Numbered from the stretch's first letter, positions 34,849 to 44,630 are shown. The stretch: 64,000 nt of DNA from Aureibaculum luteum (GCF_003449015.1 NZ_QRGD01000003.1:1-64000), one strand, 5' to 3'. A program made the numbers and translations. The notes: generated from the sequence alone by a model not told the origin.

Positions 34849-34932
34849 GACTTCGGAATCCTATTCGGTTCGTATTTGCTAAATTAGTTGCATAGAACAC
34901 GCAACTAAACATATTCAAGACATTAAGCAACA
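34849..34932 (+). repeat. array spacer B
   Basis: Contains GACTTCGGAAT (34849-34859), also in spacer G, inside a CCGAATAG...CTATTCGG hairpin (34833-34868). Then follows the module ending CTAAATTAGTTGC: 23 of 26 bases match spacer G (34866-34891 against 41704-41729) and 30 of 38 match spacer D (34873-34910 against 36653-36690). Its tail AACATATTC...AGCAACA recurs in spacer C. Confidence 0.85.
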
Positions 34933-34953
34933 TTTTGACAAAACCGCTAATAA

Positions 34954-35712
34954 ATGATAAATTTTTTTAGAAAAATTAGACAAAATTTACTTTCCGAAGG
35001 AAAAACTGGAAAATATTTAAAATATGCCATTGGAGAAATTGTGCTTGTAGTTATCGGAATTTTAATTGCATTACAGATTAATAATTGGAATGAACAACGA
35101 AAAATTGAAAATTCTGAAATAGAGATTCTTAAAAGTTTAGAAACTGAATTAAAGCACAACCTTGTGGAACTCAAAGAGATTAATAATCGTCATAAGAAAG
35201 GATTCGATGATGGTATTTATCTTTTAAATCTCTTTGGAACTAATATTTCTAATATTTCAGAATTTAAACTGGATTCTCTGGTGTCAAATGTCTTGAGCGG
35301 ATATTCATTCGAAGCTAAAGATGGATACGTCAAATCATTGATTTCATCAAACAAAATAGACTACATACAAAATTCTGAATTGAAATCGTACATCTCATCT
35401 TTTGAATCTATGATTATAGATGCGAATCAAGAAGATGGATTTATAAGAAGACTATTAAACGAGCGTTTTTGGCCAGCGACAGATGGTAAAATAAACTGTC
35501 TAAATGGTTTAGCCACTACTGGCACATATGAAGAATTCCCAAAAGGTACCTACTCATCAGATTATGAATGGTTCTTCAGTAATCGTGAAATGGAGGATTT
35601 GTTTGCAAATATACTTGCTTGGAGAAAAGAGAATGTAGTAGATGAACAGCTTTTTATTGATAAAATGGAAAGAATGATTCAAATTATAAATAACGAATTA
35701 AAAGAAAAATAA
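34954..35712 (+). CDS. DUF6090 membrane-anchored protein
   Basis: A 252-residue paralogue of the gene at 16,772: FFRKIRQNLLSEGKTGKYLKYAIGE, a membrane helix (IVLVVIGILIALQINNWNE) and a helical periplasmic part. Function unknown. Third single-gene unit of the array, flanked by spacers B and C. Confidence 0.82.
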   Translation: MINFFRKIRQNLLSEGKTGKYLKYAIGEIVLVVIGILIALQINNWNEQRKIENSEIEILKSLETELKHNLVELKEINNRHKKGFDDGIYLLNLFGTNISNISEFKLDSLVSNVLSGYSFEAKDGYVKSLISSNKIDYIQNSELKSYISSFESMIIDANQEDGFIRRLLNERFWPATDGKINCLNGLATTGTYEEFPKGTYSSDYEWFFSNREMEDLFANILAWRKENVVDEQLFIDKMERMIQIINNELKEK

Positions 35713-35812
35713 CGAAAGTAAACATAAGCCGTGTAAAAATAATTGCTTGGTTTTAAACATTTCACAAAAGGCCTCCCATGCCCAAAAGCGTGGCAGGTCG
35801 GATTTTCTCACG

Positions 35813-35890
35813 AAGCGTCGGGACGGTTTTTATTTACTAAATTAGAAGTTTCATATTCGCCACAAAACATATTCCAAATGATAGCAACAA
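35813..35890 (+). repeat. array spacer C with 33-bp exact repeat
   Basis: Bases 35813-35845 are identical over 33 bp to 41693-41725 (start AAGCGTCGGGACGG, end CTAAATTAG). The following AACATATTC...AGCAACA matches spacer B. Further upstream the spacer shares ATAATTGCTTGG-type sequence with spacers D and H. Confidence 0.9.
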
Positions 35891-35903
35891 TTAAAACACA
35901 AAT

Positions 35904-36530
35904 ATGAAAAGAATATTTTTTATACTTATGATTATCATTTTCTCTTCATCAATTTATGGTCAACTAGAGCAACCAAATGAAAAGAAATTGGATTCTTTGA
36001 AAACTAAACTCGAAACCCTTTTTATGGAAGACCAACTTTTCAGAAGATTGTATCAAGATGCTGAAAAGAAATTTGGAAAAGATTCGGATGAAATGGAATA
36101 CTTCTGGAAAGTTGTTGAAGAACAGGATAAAAGAATTGAAATAGAGTTTATTAAAATGCTTGAAAAATACGGATGGCTTGGAAGTAATCAAGTTGGTAGA
36201 TTAGCAAATGGTGCTCTATTTAGTATAATCCAACATAGTTCGATTGAGACAAAAGAAAAGTATGCTCCACTAATGAAAGAGTCTGTTTTAAGAAAGGAAT
36301 CTCAGCCAATGCACTATGCCAGATTGATTGACAGAATGCTTGTCAACAACAAAAAACCACAAATCTATGGGTCGCAGACTACGAATGATAAAAATGGAAA
36401 TGCAATTTTTTTCGAAATAGAAAAACCCGAATTTGTGAACAAGAGAAGAAAGGAAATTAATCTGGCTGGAATTGAAAGTTTTGCAAAAGAAAGAGGTATC
36501 GAATGGAGTATTACTCAAAAGGAAAAATAA
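35904..36530 (+). CDS. DUF6624-type secreted protein
   Basis: A 208-residue protein with signal peptide (IFFILMIIIFSSSIYGQ). The body DQLFRRLYQDAEKKFG ... WLGSNQVGRLANGALFSIIQHSSIETKEKYAPLM ... PMHYARLIDRMLVNNKKPQIYGSQ matches DUF6624 as I know it; catalytic function unknown. The conserved WxGxxxxG and QH pairs suggest an active site. Fourth unit of the array. Confidence 0.8.
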   Translation: MKRIFFILMIIIFSSSIYGQLEQPNEKKLDSLKTKLETLFMEDQLFRRLYQDAEKKFGKDSDEMEYFWKVVEEQDKRIEIEFIKMLEKYGWLGSNQVGRLANGALFSIIQHSSIETKEKYAPLMKESVLRKESQPMHYARLIDRMLVNNKKPQIYGSQTTNDKNGNAIFFEIEKPEFVNKRRKEINLAGIESFAKERGIEWSITQKEK

Positions 36531-36545
36531 CTATTGCCTACAAGA

Positions 36546-36690
36546 ACTGAGGTGTAACGCAAGTATATTTAATTGCCTAGATCTAAACACTTACTTACGT
36601 TGCTAACGCCAGTTCGCTAAGCTGATGTATTAACCAATTCCCCTTTAGTCCATTTTTGCTAAGTTAGGTACCTAGAACATGCAACAAACC
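36546..36690 (+). repeat. array spacer D
   Basis: Start module ACTGAGGTGTAACGCAAGTA (36546-36565) matches spacer E (39353-39372) at 19 of 20 bases. The end module at 36653-36690 matches spacer B at 30 of 38. Between 36,700 and the next ATG lies about 130 bp of further non-coding sequence with no recognised feature. Confidence 0.85.
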
Positions 36691-36828
36691 TTATACATGA
36701 CCGTTATACTTTTCTATGACCCGTCCAGAAATAGGTATACAATAATCAAAAAGTATCCCTATAAAAATGACAGCGTAACTAGAGGACGTTCAGTGAACCT
36801 TTTACATTAAAAAATTTAGTCAAGAAAT

Positions 36829-39150
36829 ATGCCAGATAAAAAAGCAATAGAACGTCTAGAGAATGCAAATTTTAAAGAAAACTCACCTTACAGTAATAGT
36901 TTTCGACTCAATGATAAAGGACAGATTGTCGATCTGAATATTTCAGGCGAAGACCTTTCTGAATTTGATTTCATCAACGAACTATCAAATTTGCAGACTT
37001 TAAGATTACATCGTATTAAAACAAGCGATTTAAAAACTTTAGTAAATTTACCGAATTTAACAAGCATTGATTTTTCGTATTGTAAGATTCAAGATTTTAA
37101 GATTTTGGCAAGTCTACCAAATCTTTCCGCTTTGAAATTCATTGAAAATAAAATCACAAGTTTCACATTTTTGGAGCAGTTCCCTAAATTGAAATCGCTG
37201 TCCATTCGTTATGAAGATAAGCTGAAGGATTTTGATTTTTTAGCAAAGCTTAATCTTGAATCGTTAACACTCGAAGGAGCATATATTAAAGATTTTGGTT
37301 TTTTAGAGCATCTAAAGGAATTACAGCACCTCGAATTGCCGATGAACAAAATTACGGAGGTAAATTTTTTAGATGGCTTAACCCAATTAAGGAACCTAGA
37401 TTTGTCGAGGAACTACATCACTGAGGTGAAGATTTCAGACAGCTTACCCCATCTAATAGAGCTTAATTTGTCGATGAACAGTTTCGAGGATCTGAGCTTT
37501 TTAGATCATCTACCGCAACTAACGACACTAGATCTCTCTTATACTGCAATCAGTGATTCAAAGCCTTTCGAAGATTTAACAAAACTGACCACTTTAAACT
37601 TGGGCATAACTAAAATTTCCGATTTTAAATTTTTAGGAAAAATGCAACTTGAATCCTTAAGCCTTAGCGATGCTAATATTGAGGCTTTTGAAATTTCTGA
37701 AAGTCTAAAAGGGCTTAAGCACCTCAATTTGTCTAGGAATCAAATAGAGGATATGACGTTTTTAGAATCCTTACCCAAGCTAACAACACTAGATCTATCT
37801 CGAACTAAAATCACCGATTCATTACCATTAGCAGCCTTAACAAAGCTCTCCTCTTTGAACTTAGAAAGAACGCGAATTTCCGACTTTAGTTTTTTGGGGC
37901 AACTTCAACTTGAATCCTTAATACTAAAAAATACAAAAATTAAGACCTTTGAATTCTTTGATAGTCTAAAAGGATTAAAACACTTAGATTTATCGGATAA
38001 TAAAATCACAGACATCGCTTTTTTAGAGAACTTTTCTCAACTGACAACACTCGATCTTTCTTCGAATTCATTGGACGATTCAAAACCATTATCTGGTTTA
38101 ACAAGTCTCACTTCTTTGATTTTAGAATCTACAGATATTGAAGATTTTAGTTTTATCAAGAGCTTATCAAGTCTCAGAAAATTAGATCTTTCTTGTAATG
38201 ACTTGGAGGATATCAGCTTTTTAGAACCTTTACACGAATTGCTGTTCTTAAATTTAAGCGACAATGAAATTTCCGACTTGGAACCATTAGCGAAGCTCAC
38301 TTTATTGAACAATCTAAATCTTGAAACCAATGAAATAACAAGCGTAACAGCCTTAAAAGATCTAAGTCGTCTTACTGAGTTGGATTTATCTTCGAATGAG
38401 ATCTCCGATGGTACAGGATTAGAAGATAAAACGCATTTAATTGATTTAAATTTGAGCAATAATGAGATTGAGGATATTTCCTTTCTTCAACATTCTATAG
38501 ATCTAACCTATTTAAAATTAAATGAAAATAGAATCTCAAATTTAAAGCCGATCGAAAATATGGATGGGCTCTATTCACTTCGTTTAAATGACAATGAAAT
38601 TAAAACGATTGACGCTTTAGAGAATTTGATGGAACTAGAAATTCTTATGCTTAATAATAACCAAATCGTAGATATTAAGCCACTTGAAAACCTCCCGAAA
38701 TTGCGTGATTTAAAACATGAGGGAAATAATATTCCAAATGAAAAAGAGGTCATATCTGATGCTGATCTCGCTAGGTACAAAGCATGTTATAAAACATTCC
38801 AAGCATTAGAAGAAAAACCGCAAGGGATGACTTGTGAAATTGGCGACCCCTTAGAATTTGGTGATATGACTTTTCGTTTAGATGATTTTGATTCTTTTTA
38901 TGATATGTTAGGGATGCTCGAAATGAAGAATTTTGATGAAGAATTATTGGTAAGATTCCCGCAATACGTTGCCTTAGCTGCTGTTGATTTAGAGCGGGTT
39001 AAATTATTTGATTCGTTCTGTGAATATGTATTATTTGTAGATACAAGTTCCCCTAAATATCCCGTTGTAATTTTTGATTATACTACCCAGTTTGATGTTG
39101 TTTATGAAACCTTTGAAGAATTTTATAATGAACTAAGAATTTATGAATAA
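36829..39150 (+). CDS. giant leucine-rich-repeat protein
   Basis: A 773-residue protein without signal peptide. Residues about 40-645 are more than twenty SDS22/internalin-like LRRs of 21-23 residues, LxxLxxLxLSxNxIxDxxFL. Many begin DISFLE or DFSFL, and the DNA repeats are visibly divergent. The last 130 residues form a separate globular acidic domain (CEIGDPLEFGDMTFRLDDFDSFYDMLGMLEM ... FDYTTQFDVVYETFEEFYNELRIYE) of unknown family. Likely cytoplasmic protein-protein recognition. It sits alone between spacers D and E, by far the longest array gene after GH78. Confidence 0.9.
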   Translation: MPDKKAIERLENANFKENSPYSNSFRLNDKGQIVDLNISGEDLSEFDFINELSNLQTLRLHRIKTSDLKTLVNLPNLTSIDFSYCKIQDFKILASLPNLSALKFIENKITSFTFLEQFPKLKSLSIRYEDKLKDFDFLAKLNLESLTLEGAYIKDFGFLEHLKELQHLELPMNKITEVNFLDGLTQLRNLDLSRNYITEVKISDSLPHLIELNLSMNSFEDLSFLDHLPQLTTLDLSYTAISDSKPFEDLTKLTTLNLGITKISDFKFLGKMQLESLSLSDANIEAFEISESLKGLKHLNLSRNQIEDMTFLESLPKLTTLDLSRTKITDSLPLAALTKLSSLNLERTRISDFSFLGQLQLESLILKNTKIKTFEFFDSLKGLKHLDLSDNKITDIAFLENFSQLTTLDLSSNSLDDSKPLSGLTSLTSLILESTDIEDFSFIKSLSSLRKLDLSCNDLEDISFLEPLHELLFLNLSDNEISDLEPLAKLTLLNNLNLETNEITSVTALKDLSRLTELDLSSNEISDGTGLEDKTHLIDLNLSNNEIEDISFLQHSIDLTYLKLNENRISNLKPIENMDGLYSLRLNDNEIKTIDALENLMELEILMLNNNQIVDIKPLENLPKLRDLKHEGNNIPNEKEVISDADLARYKACYKTFQALEEKPQGMTCEIGDPLEFGDMTFRLDDFDSFYDMLGMLEMKNFDEELLVRFPQYVALAAVDLERVKLFDSFCEYVLFVDTSSPKYPVVIFDYTTQFDVVYETFEEFYNELRIYE

Positions 39151-39352
39151 AGCAATATGATATGTATTGGTTTGAGGTTATTAAAAAACTTTATTCGAGC
39201 AAATTCGTTAGGTGTTTTGAATTAATTTTTGTGACTCATTTACTTTGATACAAAGGAGGTATTATCCAAATTCGGAAGTTTTTAACTCTGATGAGATTTG
39301 CATCAATATATAATATATGATTTGAATAAAAAATAACGACCACCAACAAATT

Positions 39353-39512
39353 ACTGAGGTGTAACACAAGTAAAAATTGTTTTAATTTATAGAATGAAAT
39401 AAGATATCACTTATCTTTAGACTTTAAAACAGCAAATATGGCATCTAAATTTATAGCATAAATTATCCCGAAGATTCGAGATTACCCTGTAGCCATGTTA
39501 TAGCACGTGACA
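39353..39512 (+). repeat. array spacer E
   Basis: Start module ACTGAGGTGTAACACAAGTA (39353-39372) pairs with spacer D. A second block at 39486-39512 (CCTGTAGCCATGTTATAGCA and seven more bases) matches spacer H (44604-44630) at 23 of 27. The rest of this 412-bp gap shows no gene. Confidence 0.82.
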
Positions 39513-39562
39513 ATAGAAATTAACACGAAATTTTAACAAGAAAAAAATAAAAGAGTAGAATT

Positions 39563-40345
39563 GTGAATTTTATAAAGACCGATAAGAAAGAAAAAATAAA
39601 AAACTTAAGAGTTAAACTTTATGAAAGATTGACTGCTCCAATTGACGCAATGTGGGAGTTGCTCTATATTGCATCTTCCCAACATTATTTAATTGAACAC
39701 AATAATTCTCAAATAGGTTATTGCTGTATTGATGAAAAAAATACACTTATACAGATTTTCCTTTTAGAAGAATCTATTTATGTAATGGAAAAGGCAATTA
39801 ATGAGTTAATAAGTTTAAAACTGATAAATTCTGCAAGTCTGAGTTCAAATGAACCTATTGGATTCAATGCATGCCTATTTCATTCTAAATCTACCAAGGC
39901 AAATACCTTCTGTTTTGAGCATTTAAATACAGCAATTAAGGTAAATTCAACATTGAATATAGAATTAGTTTCACCTGATGATATTACAACTATTAAAGCT
40001 TTTTTGAAAGAACAGGTTGGAATGGATGATACTTTTGGTTATACTGAAAACCTTGTTTCAAGAAAAGAGATTTTTATGATTAAGGAATCGGATGTTATTA
40101 TTGCCACGAGTGAATGTAGAATGAGCGATTCACAACCTGAGATTGCCGATTTAGGAATTATAGTAAACAAAAATTATCAAGGCAAAGGAATTGCAACACA
40201 AGTAATGAAAATGCAAGTAAATAGAGTATTAAAATCTGATAGAAAACCGATTTGCTCAACAACATTGGATAATATAGCTTCAAAAAAAGCAATTGAAAAA
40301 TCAGGGTTTTATTGTTCTAATATTATTTTTGACATTACTTTTTAA
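39563..40345 (+). CDS. GNAT-family acetyltransferase
   Basis: A 260-residue protein. The C-terminal half is a GNAT domain with LGIIVNKNYQGKGIATQVMKMQVNRVL, the acetyl-CoA loop (QGKGIA), and a late STTLDNIASKKAIEKSGF. The N-terminal half (YIASSQHYLIEHNNSQIGYCC) is a degenerate second GNAT-like fold. The start is a GTG at 39,563; no upstream in-frame ATG is available. Substrate unknown. Array unit after spacer E. Confidence 0.85.
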   Translation: MNFIKTDKKEKIKNLRVKLYERLTAPIDAMWELLYIASSQHYLIEHNNSQIGYCCIDEKNTLIQIFLLEESIYVMEKAINELISLKLINSASLSSNEPIGFNACLFHSKSTKANTFCFEHLNTAIKVNSTLNIELVSPDDITTIKAFLKEQVGMDDTFGYTENLVSRKEIFMIKESDVIIATSECRMSDSQPEIADLGIIVNKNYQGKGIATQVMKMQVNRVLKSDRKPICSTTLDNIASKKAIEKSGFYCSNIIFDITF

Positions 40346-40358
40346 AATACAGATAGAG

Positions 40359-40382
40359 AGAAATAGAAATAGAAATAGAAAG
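40359..40382 (+). repeat. AGAAAT hexamer microsatellite
   Basis: Three exact AGAAAT units and a fourth AGAAAG, 14 bp after the GNAT stop. It lies in the only array gap (40,346-40,452) without a recognisable spacer module, apart from a short GAACTGAGAT resembling the D/E start block. Confidence 0.85.
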
Positions 40383-40452
40383 AAGTACTAAGCACCGCAA
40401 AGAACTGAGATAAAAAATATTTAAAATAAAACAATAAATTAGTTATAAAAAC

Positions 40453-41550
40453 ATGAAAAAGACAACTGTAATTGTTATCATCTTAAGCCTGCTGCTCCAC
40501 TCCTGTAAAAAAAACGAGCAGTATAATGAATATGCAGATGCTACAATTACTACGTTGCAAAAATGGTATAATACAGATACTGGGTTGTATGACACGACAA
40601 GTTGGTGGAATGCTGCCAATGCATTGACTGCAATTATTGATTATTCTAGAATAACAGGTTCTAAGAAATATCTCAATGTTATTGAAAATTCTTTTGAGAC
40701 CTGTAAAGAATTTGAAGTTGAAATGCCTGACCCTAAAGACAATTGGATTTGCCGAAATTTTATCAATGACTATTACGATGATGAGGGTTGGTGGGTATTA
40801 GCTTGGATCGACGCCTTTGATCTTACAAAAGATGACAAATACCTTAAAATGGCACGCATCACTTTTAATGATATGGCAACAGGCTGGGATGATGTTTGTG
40901 ACGGTGGTATCTATTGGAAAAAACCAAAGATTGGTAAATCAGCGGTACAAAATGAACTATTTATGCTGAGTGCAATACGTTTACATCAAAGAGGTGGAGG
41001 CAAAACACTTGGGAAAAATTATCTTGAGTGGGCAGAAGACACCTTAGAATGGTTTATGAATTCGGGAATGTTAAATGAAAAACATCTTGTAGAAAATGGT
41101 TTAAATAAGCAATGTGAAGTAAGCGTTGGAAGTTTCCACACGTATAACCAAGGTATGATTTTGAGTGCATTAGTAGAATTATATAAAGAAAAACATGATG
41201 AGTTACTGTTAGACTTGGCTCATAAAATTGCTAATGCTACCATTACTCATATGGTTTATGAAAATGGGATTCTAAAAGATCCAAAAGAACCAAATCTTAA
41301 TGGTGACGCCACTCAATTTAAAGGCATTTTCATGCGACATTTGGGATTTCTATACGCTACGTCACCAAGAGTAGCGTACAAAACGTTTATCTTAAAAAAT
41401 GCCGATGTTATTTGGTCTGTTGCCAGAGATTCAACGAACAATGAAATAGGTGGTATATGGAATGCTCATCCAAAAAAAACCGATGCATCAAGCCAAAGCT
41501 CTGCACTTGATGCTTTTAATGCCGCTATGATTGTAAGTGGTAGCAATTAA
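40453..41550 (+). CDS. GH76 alpha-1,6-mannanase-like lipoprotein
   Basis: A 365-residue lipoprotein (signal ending LLLHSC). The GH76 (alpha/alpha)6 barrel shows the catalytic Asp pair in NDYYDDEGWW (109-110), WIDAFDLTKDDKYLKMA and DGGIYWKK, with NELFMLSAIRLHQ and a late QSSALDAFNAAMI. GH76 enzymes cut alpha-1,6-mannan such as yeast cell-wall mannan. A surface location is implied. It precedes a GH78 enzyme but each has its own upstream region. Confidence 0.9.
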   Translation: MKKTTVIVIILSLLLHSCKKNEQYNEYADATITTLQKWYNTDTGLYDTTSWWNAANALTAIIDYSRITGSKKYLNVIENSFETCKEFEVEMPDPKDNWICRNFINDYYDDEGWWVLAWIDAFDLTKDDKYLKMARITFNDMATGWDDVCDGGIYWKKPKIGKSAVQNELFMLSAIRLHQRGGGKTLGKNYLEWAEDTLEWFMNSGMLNEKHLVENGLNKQCEVSVGSFHTYNQGMILSALVELYKEKHDELLLDLAHKIANATITHMVYENGILKDPKEPNLNGDATQFKGIFMRHLGFLYATSPRVAYKTFILKNADVIWSVARDSTNNEIGGIWNAHPKKTDASSQSSALDAFNAAMIVSGSN

Positions 41551-41673
41551 GAATTTGTTAATGACCCCAACTATTGTAATATCTTATTTTAAAAAACAAA
41601 CTTAGACCCTTTAAATACAATTGCTAATTCTCGCCTATTTATGAAACACGAAGAATCGAGGCTCGCGTTCTGA

Positions 41674-41729
41674 GACTTCGGAATTTCAATCTAAGCGTCG
41701 GGACGGTTTTTATTTACTAAATTAGTTGC
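41674..41729 (+). repeat. array spacer G with 33-bp exact repeat
   Basis: GACTTCGGAAT (41674-41684) is shared with spacer B. 41693-41725 is identical to 35813-35845. 41704-41729 matches spacer B at 23 of 26. It lies about 100 bp before the GH78 gene. Confidence 0.9.
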
Positions 41730-41832
41730 TTAACCACGAACTAATTATTTACGAACCTATTGTGTCTCATATCAAATGAACACAATATATCGATAAAAAA
41801 TTGTGTTATTTAACGTATCAATAGAGTAGAAC

Positions 41833-44508
41833 ATGAAATATCATTATTTATTATTGACATTTTTGTTTATGTCAACAATAACTCGTAGCCAAACAAATGA
41901 ATTTAGTGCAAGTAATTTACGTTGTGAGTATTTGGAAAATCCGATCGCCGTTGATGTCAAGAACCCTCGATTTACTTGGAAAATAGAAGATAAAAAGAGA
42001 GGTGCGTTACAATCATCTTACCAAATAGTGATCGATATAGATTCGTCTAATGTGGCAGTAGGAATTGGCAAAATATGGGATACGGGCAAAATTTCCAGCA
42101 ACTCAACTTTAACACGCTATACAGGCAATCAACTATTACCGTTTACAACCTATTATTGGGCGGTAACTGTGTGGAATAAGGACAATAAAAGGCATTCTAC
42201 CTCTGAGGTGGCTAATTTCAGGACTGGAATGATACAATCTTCCAATTGGAAAGGATCTTGGATTATGGATACCAATGATATTTCATTAAAACCAGCAGCC
42301 TATTTTAGAAAAGAATTTACCCTTTCTAAAGAATTGAAATCCGCCTACATTTATACTGCGGTAGCTGGATTGTACGAACTTGAACTAAATGGTGTTAGAG
42401 TTGGAGATCACCAGCTTGATCCTACATTTACACGTTTTGACGTTAGAAATCTATATGTTACCTACAACATTACCAATTTGCTCAAGAAAAAGAATGCCAT
42501 AAGTATATTGTTAGGAAACGGTTGGTATAACCATCAATCAACTGCCGTTTGGAATTTTCATGAAGCTTTATGGAGAGGAAGACCCCGGTTCTGTTTGGAT
42601 CTAAGGTTGGAATATACTGATGGAACGATAGAAATTATTTCTACCGATAAAAGTTGGAAAACATCTTTAAGTCCTGTTGTTCTAAACAGTATTTATACTG
42701 GAGAACAATACAATGCGAATCTTGAGGAAGTTGGATATAATAAGGTTAGCTTTAATGATTCTTTATGGAAGAATAGCATAGTAACGCAGGCACCTTCAAA
42801 AAACATTGTTTCTCAGCAACTGCATCCAATTCGAGCTATTGAAGAAATAGTACCAAAAAGTATTCGAAAAATAAGTGATAAAAAATATATTTTTGATTTA
42901 GGCAGAAATATTTCAGGAGTGACAAAACTCAGTGTTTCAGGGCAACCACAAACTGAAATTAGGATAATTCATTCGGAGATTCTTGACAAAAAAGGAAACT
43001 TAAATTTATCAAACATTAACCTTCATTACAGACCTACAGACAATACCGATCCCTTTCAAACAGATATCTATACCCTCAAAGGTGTAGGAATTGAAACATT
43101 TTCTCCAAAATTTAATTATAAGGGCTTTCAGTATGTCGAGGTAAACAGTAGCGAGCCTATAAAACTGACAAAAGAAAGTTTGACAGGTATAGTATTGCAT
43201 AGTGATGTACCAAAAATTGGTTATATAAATAGTTCAAACAACACCTTGAATAAAATTTGGGAAGCTACAAATAACTCGTATTTATCAAATCTATTTGGTT
43301 ACCCTACAGACTGTCCTCAACGAGAAAAAAATGGTTGGACAGGAGATGCCCATATTGCAAATGAAACCGGACTTTATAATTTTGATGGAATTACAGTCTA
43401 TGAAAAATGGCTTGAAGACCATAGGGACGAACAACAAGCAAACGGTGTTCTGCCATCCATCATTCCATCAAGTGGATGGGGATATGATTGGGGGAATGGT
43501 CCAGACTGGACAAGCACCATCGCTATTATACCATGGAACATCTATTTGTTTTACGGTGATTCTACACTATTGGAAAATTGTTATTTAAACATAAAAAGGT
43601 ATGTTGATCACATTACCGAAATAAGTGAAGGCAATTTGACTACTTGGGGATTAGGAGACTGGATACCGGTTACATCAAAACCTCCTGTTGAATATACATC
43701 TTCCATTTATTATTTTGTTGACGTTTCTATTCTTGCTAAAGCCGCAAAGCTTTTAGGATATGAATCTGATTTTGTTCAATATTCAAAACTGGCAGAAGAG
43801 ATTAAATCTGCCTTCAATAAAAAATACTTTAACAAAGAAACTGGCATATATGGTAAAGGATCACAAACAGAACTCAGCATCTCCCTTCATTGGGGAATGG
43901 TCCCTGAAGGTGCAGAGGAACTAGTTGCCAAAAATTTGGCAGATAGGGTAATTAAAGATAATAAACACATTAATGTTGGACTCTTGGGTAGCAAAACTAT
44001 TCTTAATGCTTTAAGTGATAATGGTTATGCCGAATTAGCCTATGAAGTGGCTTCGCAGGAAACGTTTCCTTCATGGGGCTGGTGGATTGTAAATGGATTT
44101 AAAACCCTACCTGAAAATTGGGATTTGGAAAAGGAAAAGAATGACATTTCTCACAATCATATTATGTTTGGGGAAATAAGTGCATGGTATTTTAAGGCAC
44201 TTGGTGGTATTAAGTCAGACCCAAATAATCCCGGTTTTAGAAAATTTTTACTTGAACCAAACTTTGTAAAAGGATTAGATTATTTTGAAGCCAAGTTCAA
44301 TTCCCCACAGGGTGAAATAACGAGTTCATGGAAAAGAATTGATAATAAGATTCGCTATCATGTCGTAATTCCAGCTAATAGTGGATGTAGTCTTACGCTA
44401 AAAGTAAATAAAATATCAAAGAATATGCATCAGTTTATTTCGAAAAAAGAACACAGACTAATTCATTTAAATTTAGAATCTGGAACTTACAATATTGAAA
44501 TTAATTAG
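41833..44508 (+). CDS. GH78 alpha-L-rhamnosidase
   Basis: An 891-residue secreted enzyme (signal LLLTFLFMSTITRSQ) that removes terminal alpha-L-rhamnose. Domain order follows the family: N-terminal beta-sandwich with FTWKIEDKKRGALQSSYQI, a second sandwich with KAAYFRKEF-like sequence (about 150-300), the concanavalin-like domain, and the (alpha/alpha)6 catalytic barrel with YPTDCPQREKNGWTGDAH, NETGLYNFDG, GWGYDWGNGPDWTSTI and SWGWWIVNG. A C-terminal beta-sandwich closes it. Full length, no truncation. Last intact unit of the array. Confidence 0.94.
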   Translation: MKYHYLLLTFLFMSTITRSQTNEFSASNLRCEYLENPIAVDVKNPRFTWKIEDKKRGALQSSYQIVIDIDSSNVAVGIGKIWDTGKISSNSTLTRYTGNQLLPFTTYYWAVTVWNKDNKRHSTSEVANFRTGMIQSSNWKGSWIMDTNDISLKPAAYFRKEFTLSKELKSAYIYTAVAGLYELELNGVRVGDHQLDPTFTRFDVRNLYVTYNITNLLKKKNAISILLGNGWYNHQSTAVWNFHEALWRGRPRFCLDLRLEYTDGTIEIISTDKSWKTSLSPVVLNSIYTGEQYNANLEEVGYNKVSFNDSLWKNSIVTQAPSKNIVSQQLHPIRAIEEIVPKSIRKISDKKYIFDLGRNISGVTKLSVSGQPQTEIRIIHSEILDKKGNLNLSNINLHYRPTDNTDPFQTDIYTLKGVGIETFSPKFNYKGFQYVEVNSSEPIKLTKESLTGIVLHSDVPKIGYINSSNNTLNKIWEATNNSYLSNLFGYPTDCPQREKNGWTGDAHIANETGLYNFDGITVYEKWLEDHRDEQQANGVLPSIIPSSGWGYDWGNGPDWTSTIAIIPWNIYLFYGDSTLLENCYLNIKRYVDHITEISEGNLTTWGLGDWIPVTSKPPVEYTSSIYYFVDVSILAKAAKLLGYESDFVQYSKLAEEIKSAFNKKYFNKETGIYGKGSQTELSISLHWGMVPEGAEELVAKNLADRVIKDNKHINVGLLGSKTILNALSDNGYAELAYEVASQETFPSWGWWIVNGFKTLPENWDLEKEKNDISHNHIMFGEISAWYFKALGGIKSDPNNPGFRKFLLEPNFVKGLDYFEAKFNSPQGEITSSWKRIDNKIRYHVVIPANSGCSLTLKVNKISKNMHQFISKKEHRLIHLNLESGTYNIEIN

Positions 44509-44603
44509 TCGCGTTAGAATAAGATACGAAAACACATCAATGGCTATACGAAATTGCTTGTTCAGTCCTACTTATACCCCCTGAAGTGTCGGTATAATTT
44601 TAA

Positions 44604-44630
44604 CCTGTAACCATATTATAGGACGAGACA
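44604..44630 (+). repeat. array spacer H
   Basis: CCTGTAACCATATTATAGGA and seven more bases match spacer E (39486-39512) at 23 of 27. The block stops exactly where the decayed gene copy at 44,631 begins. Upstream at about 44,550 the spacer has GAAATTGCTTG, like spacers C and D. Confidence 0.82.

Noticed and set aside
36700-36828. Insertion-sequence remnant before the LRR gene
   Set aside because: The stretch GACCCGTCCAGAAATAGG recalled an IS end, but no inverted end, target duplication or transposase trace was found.
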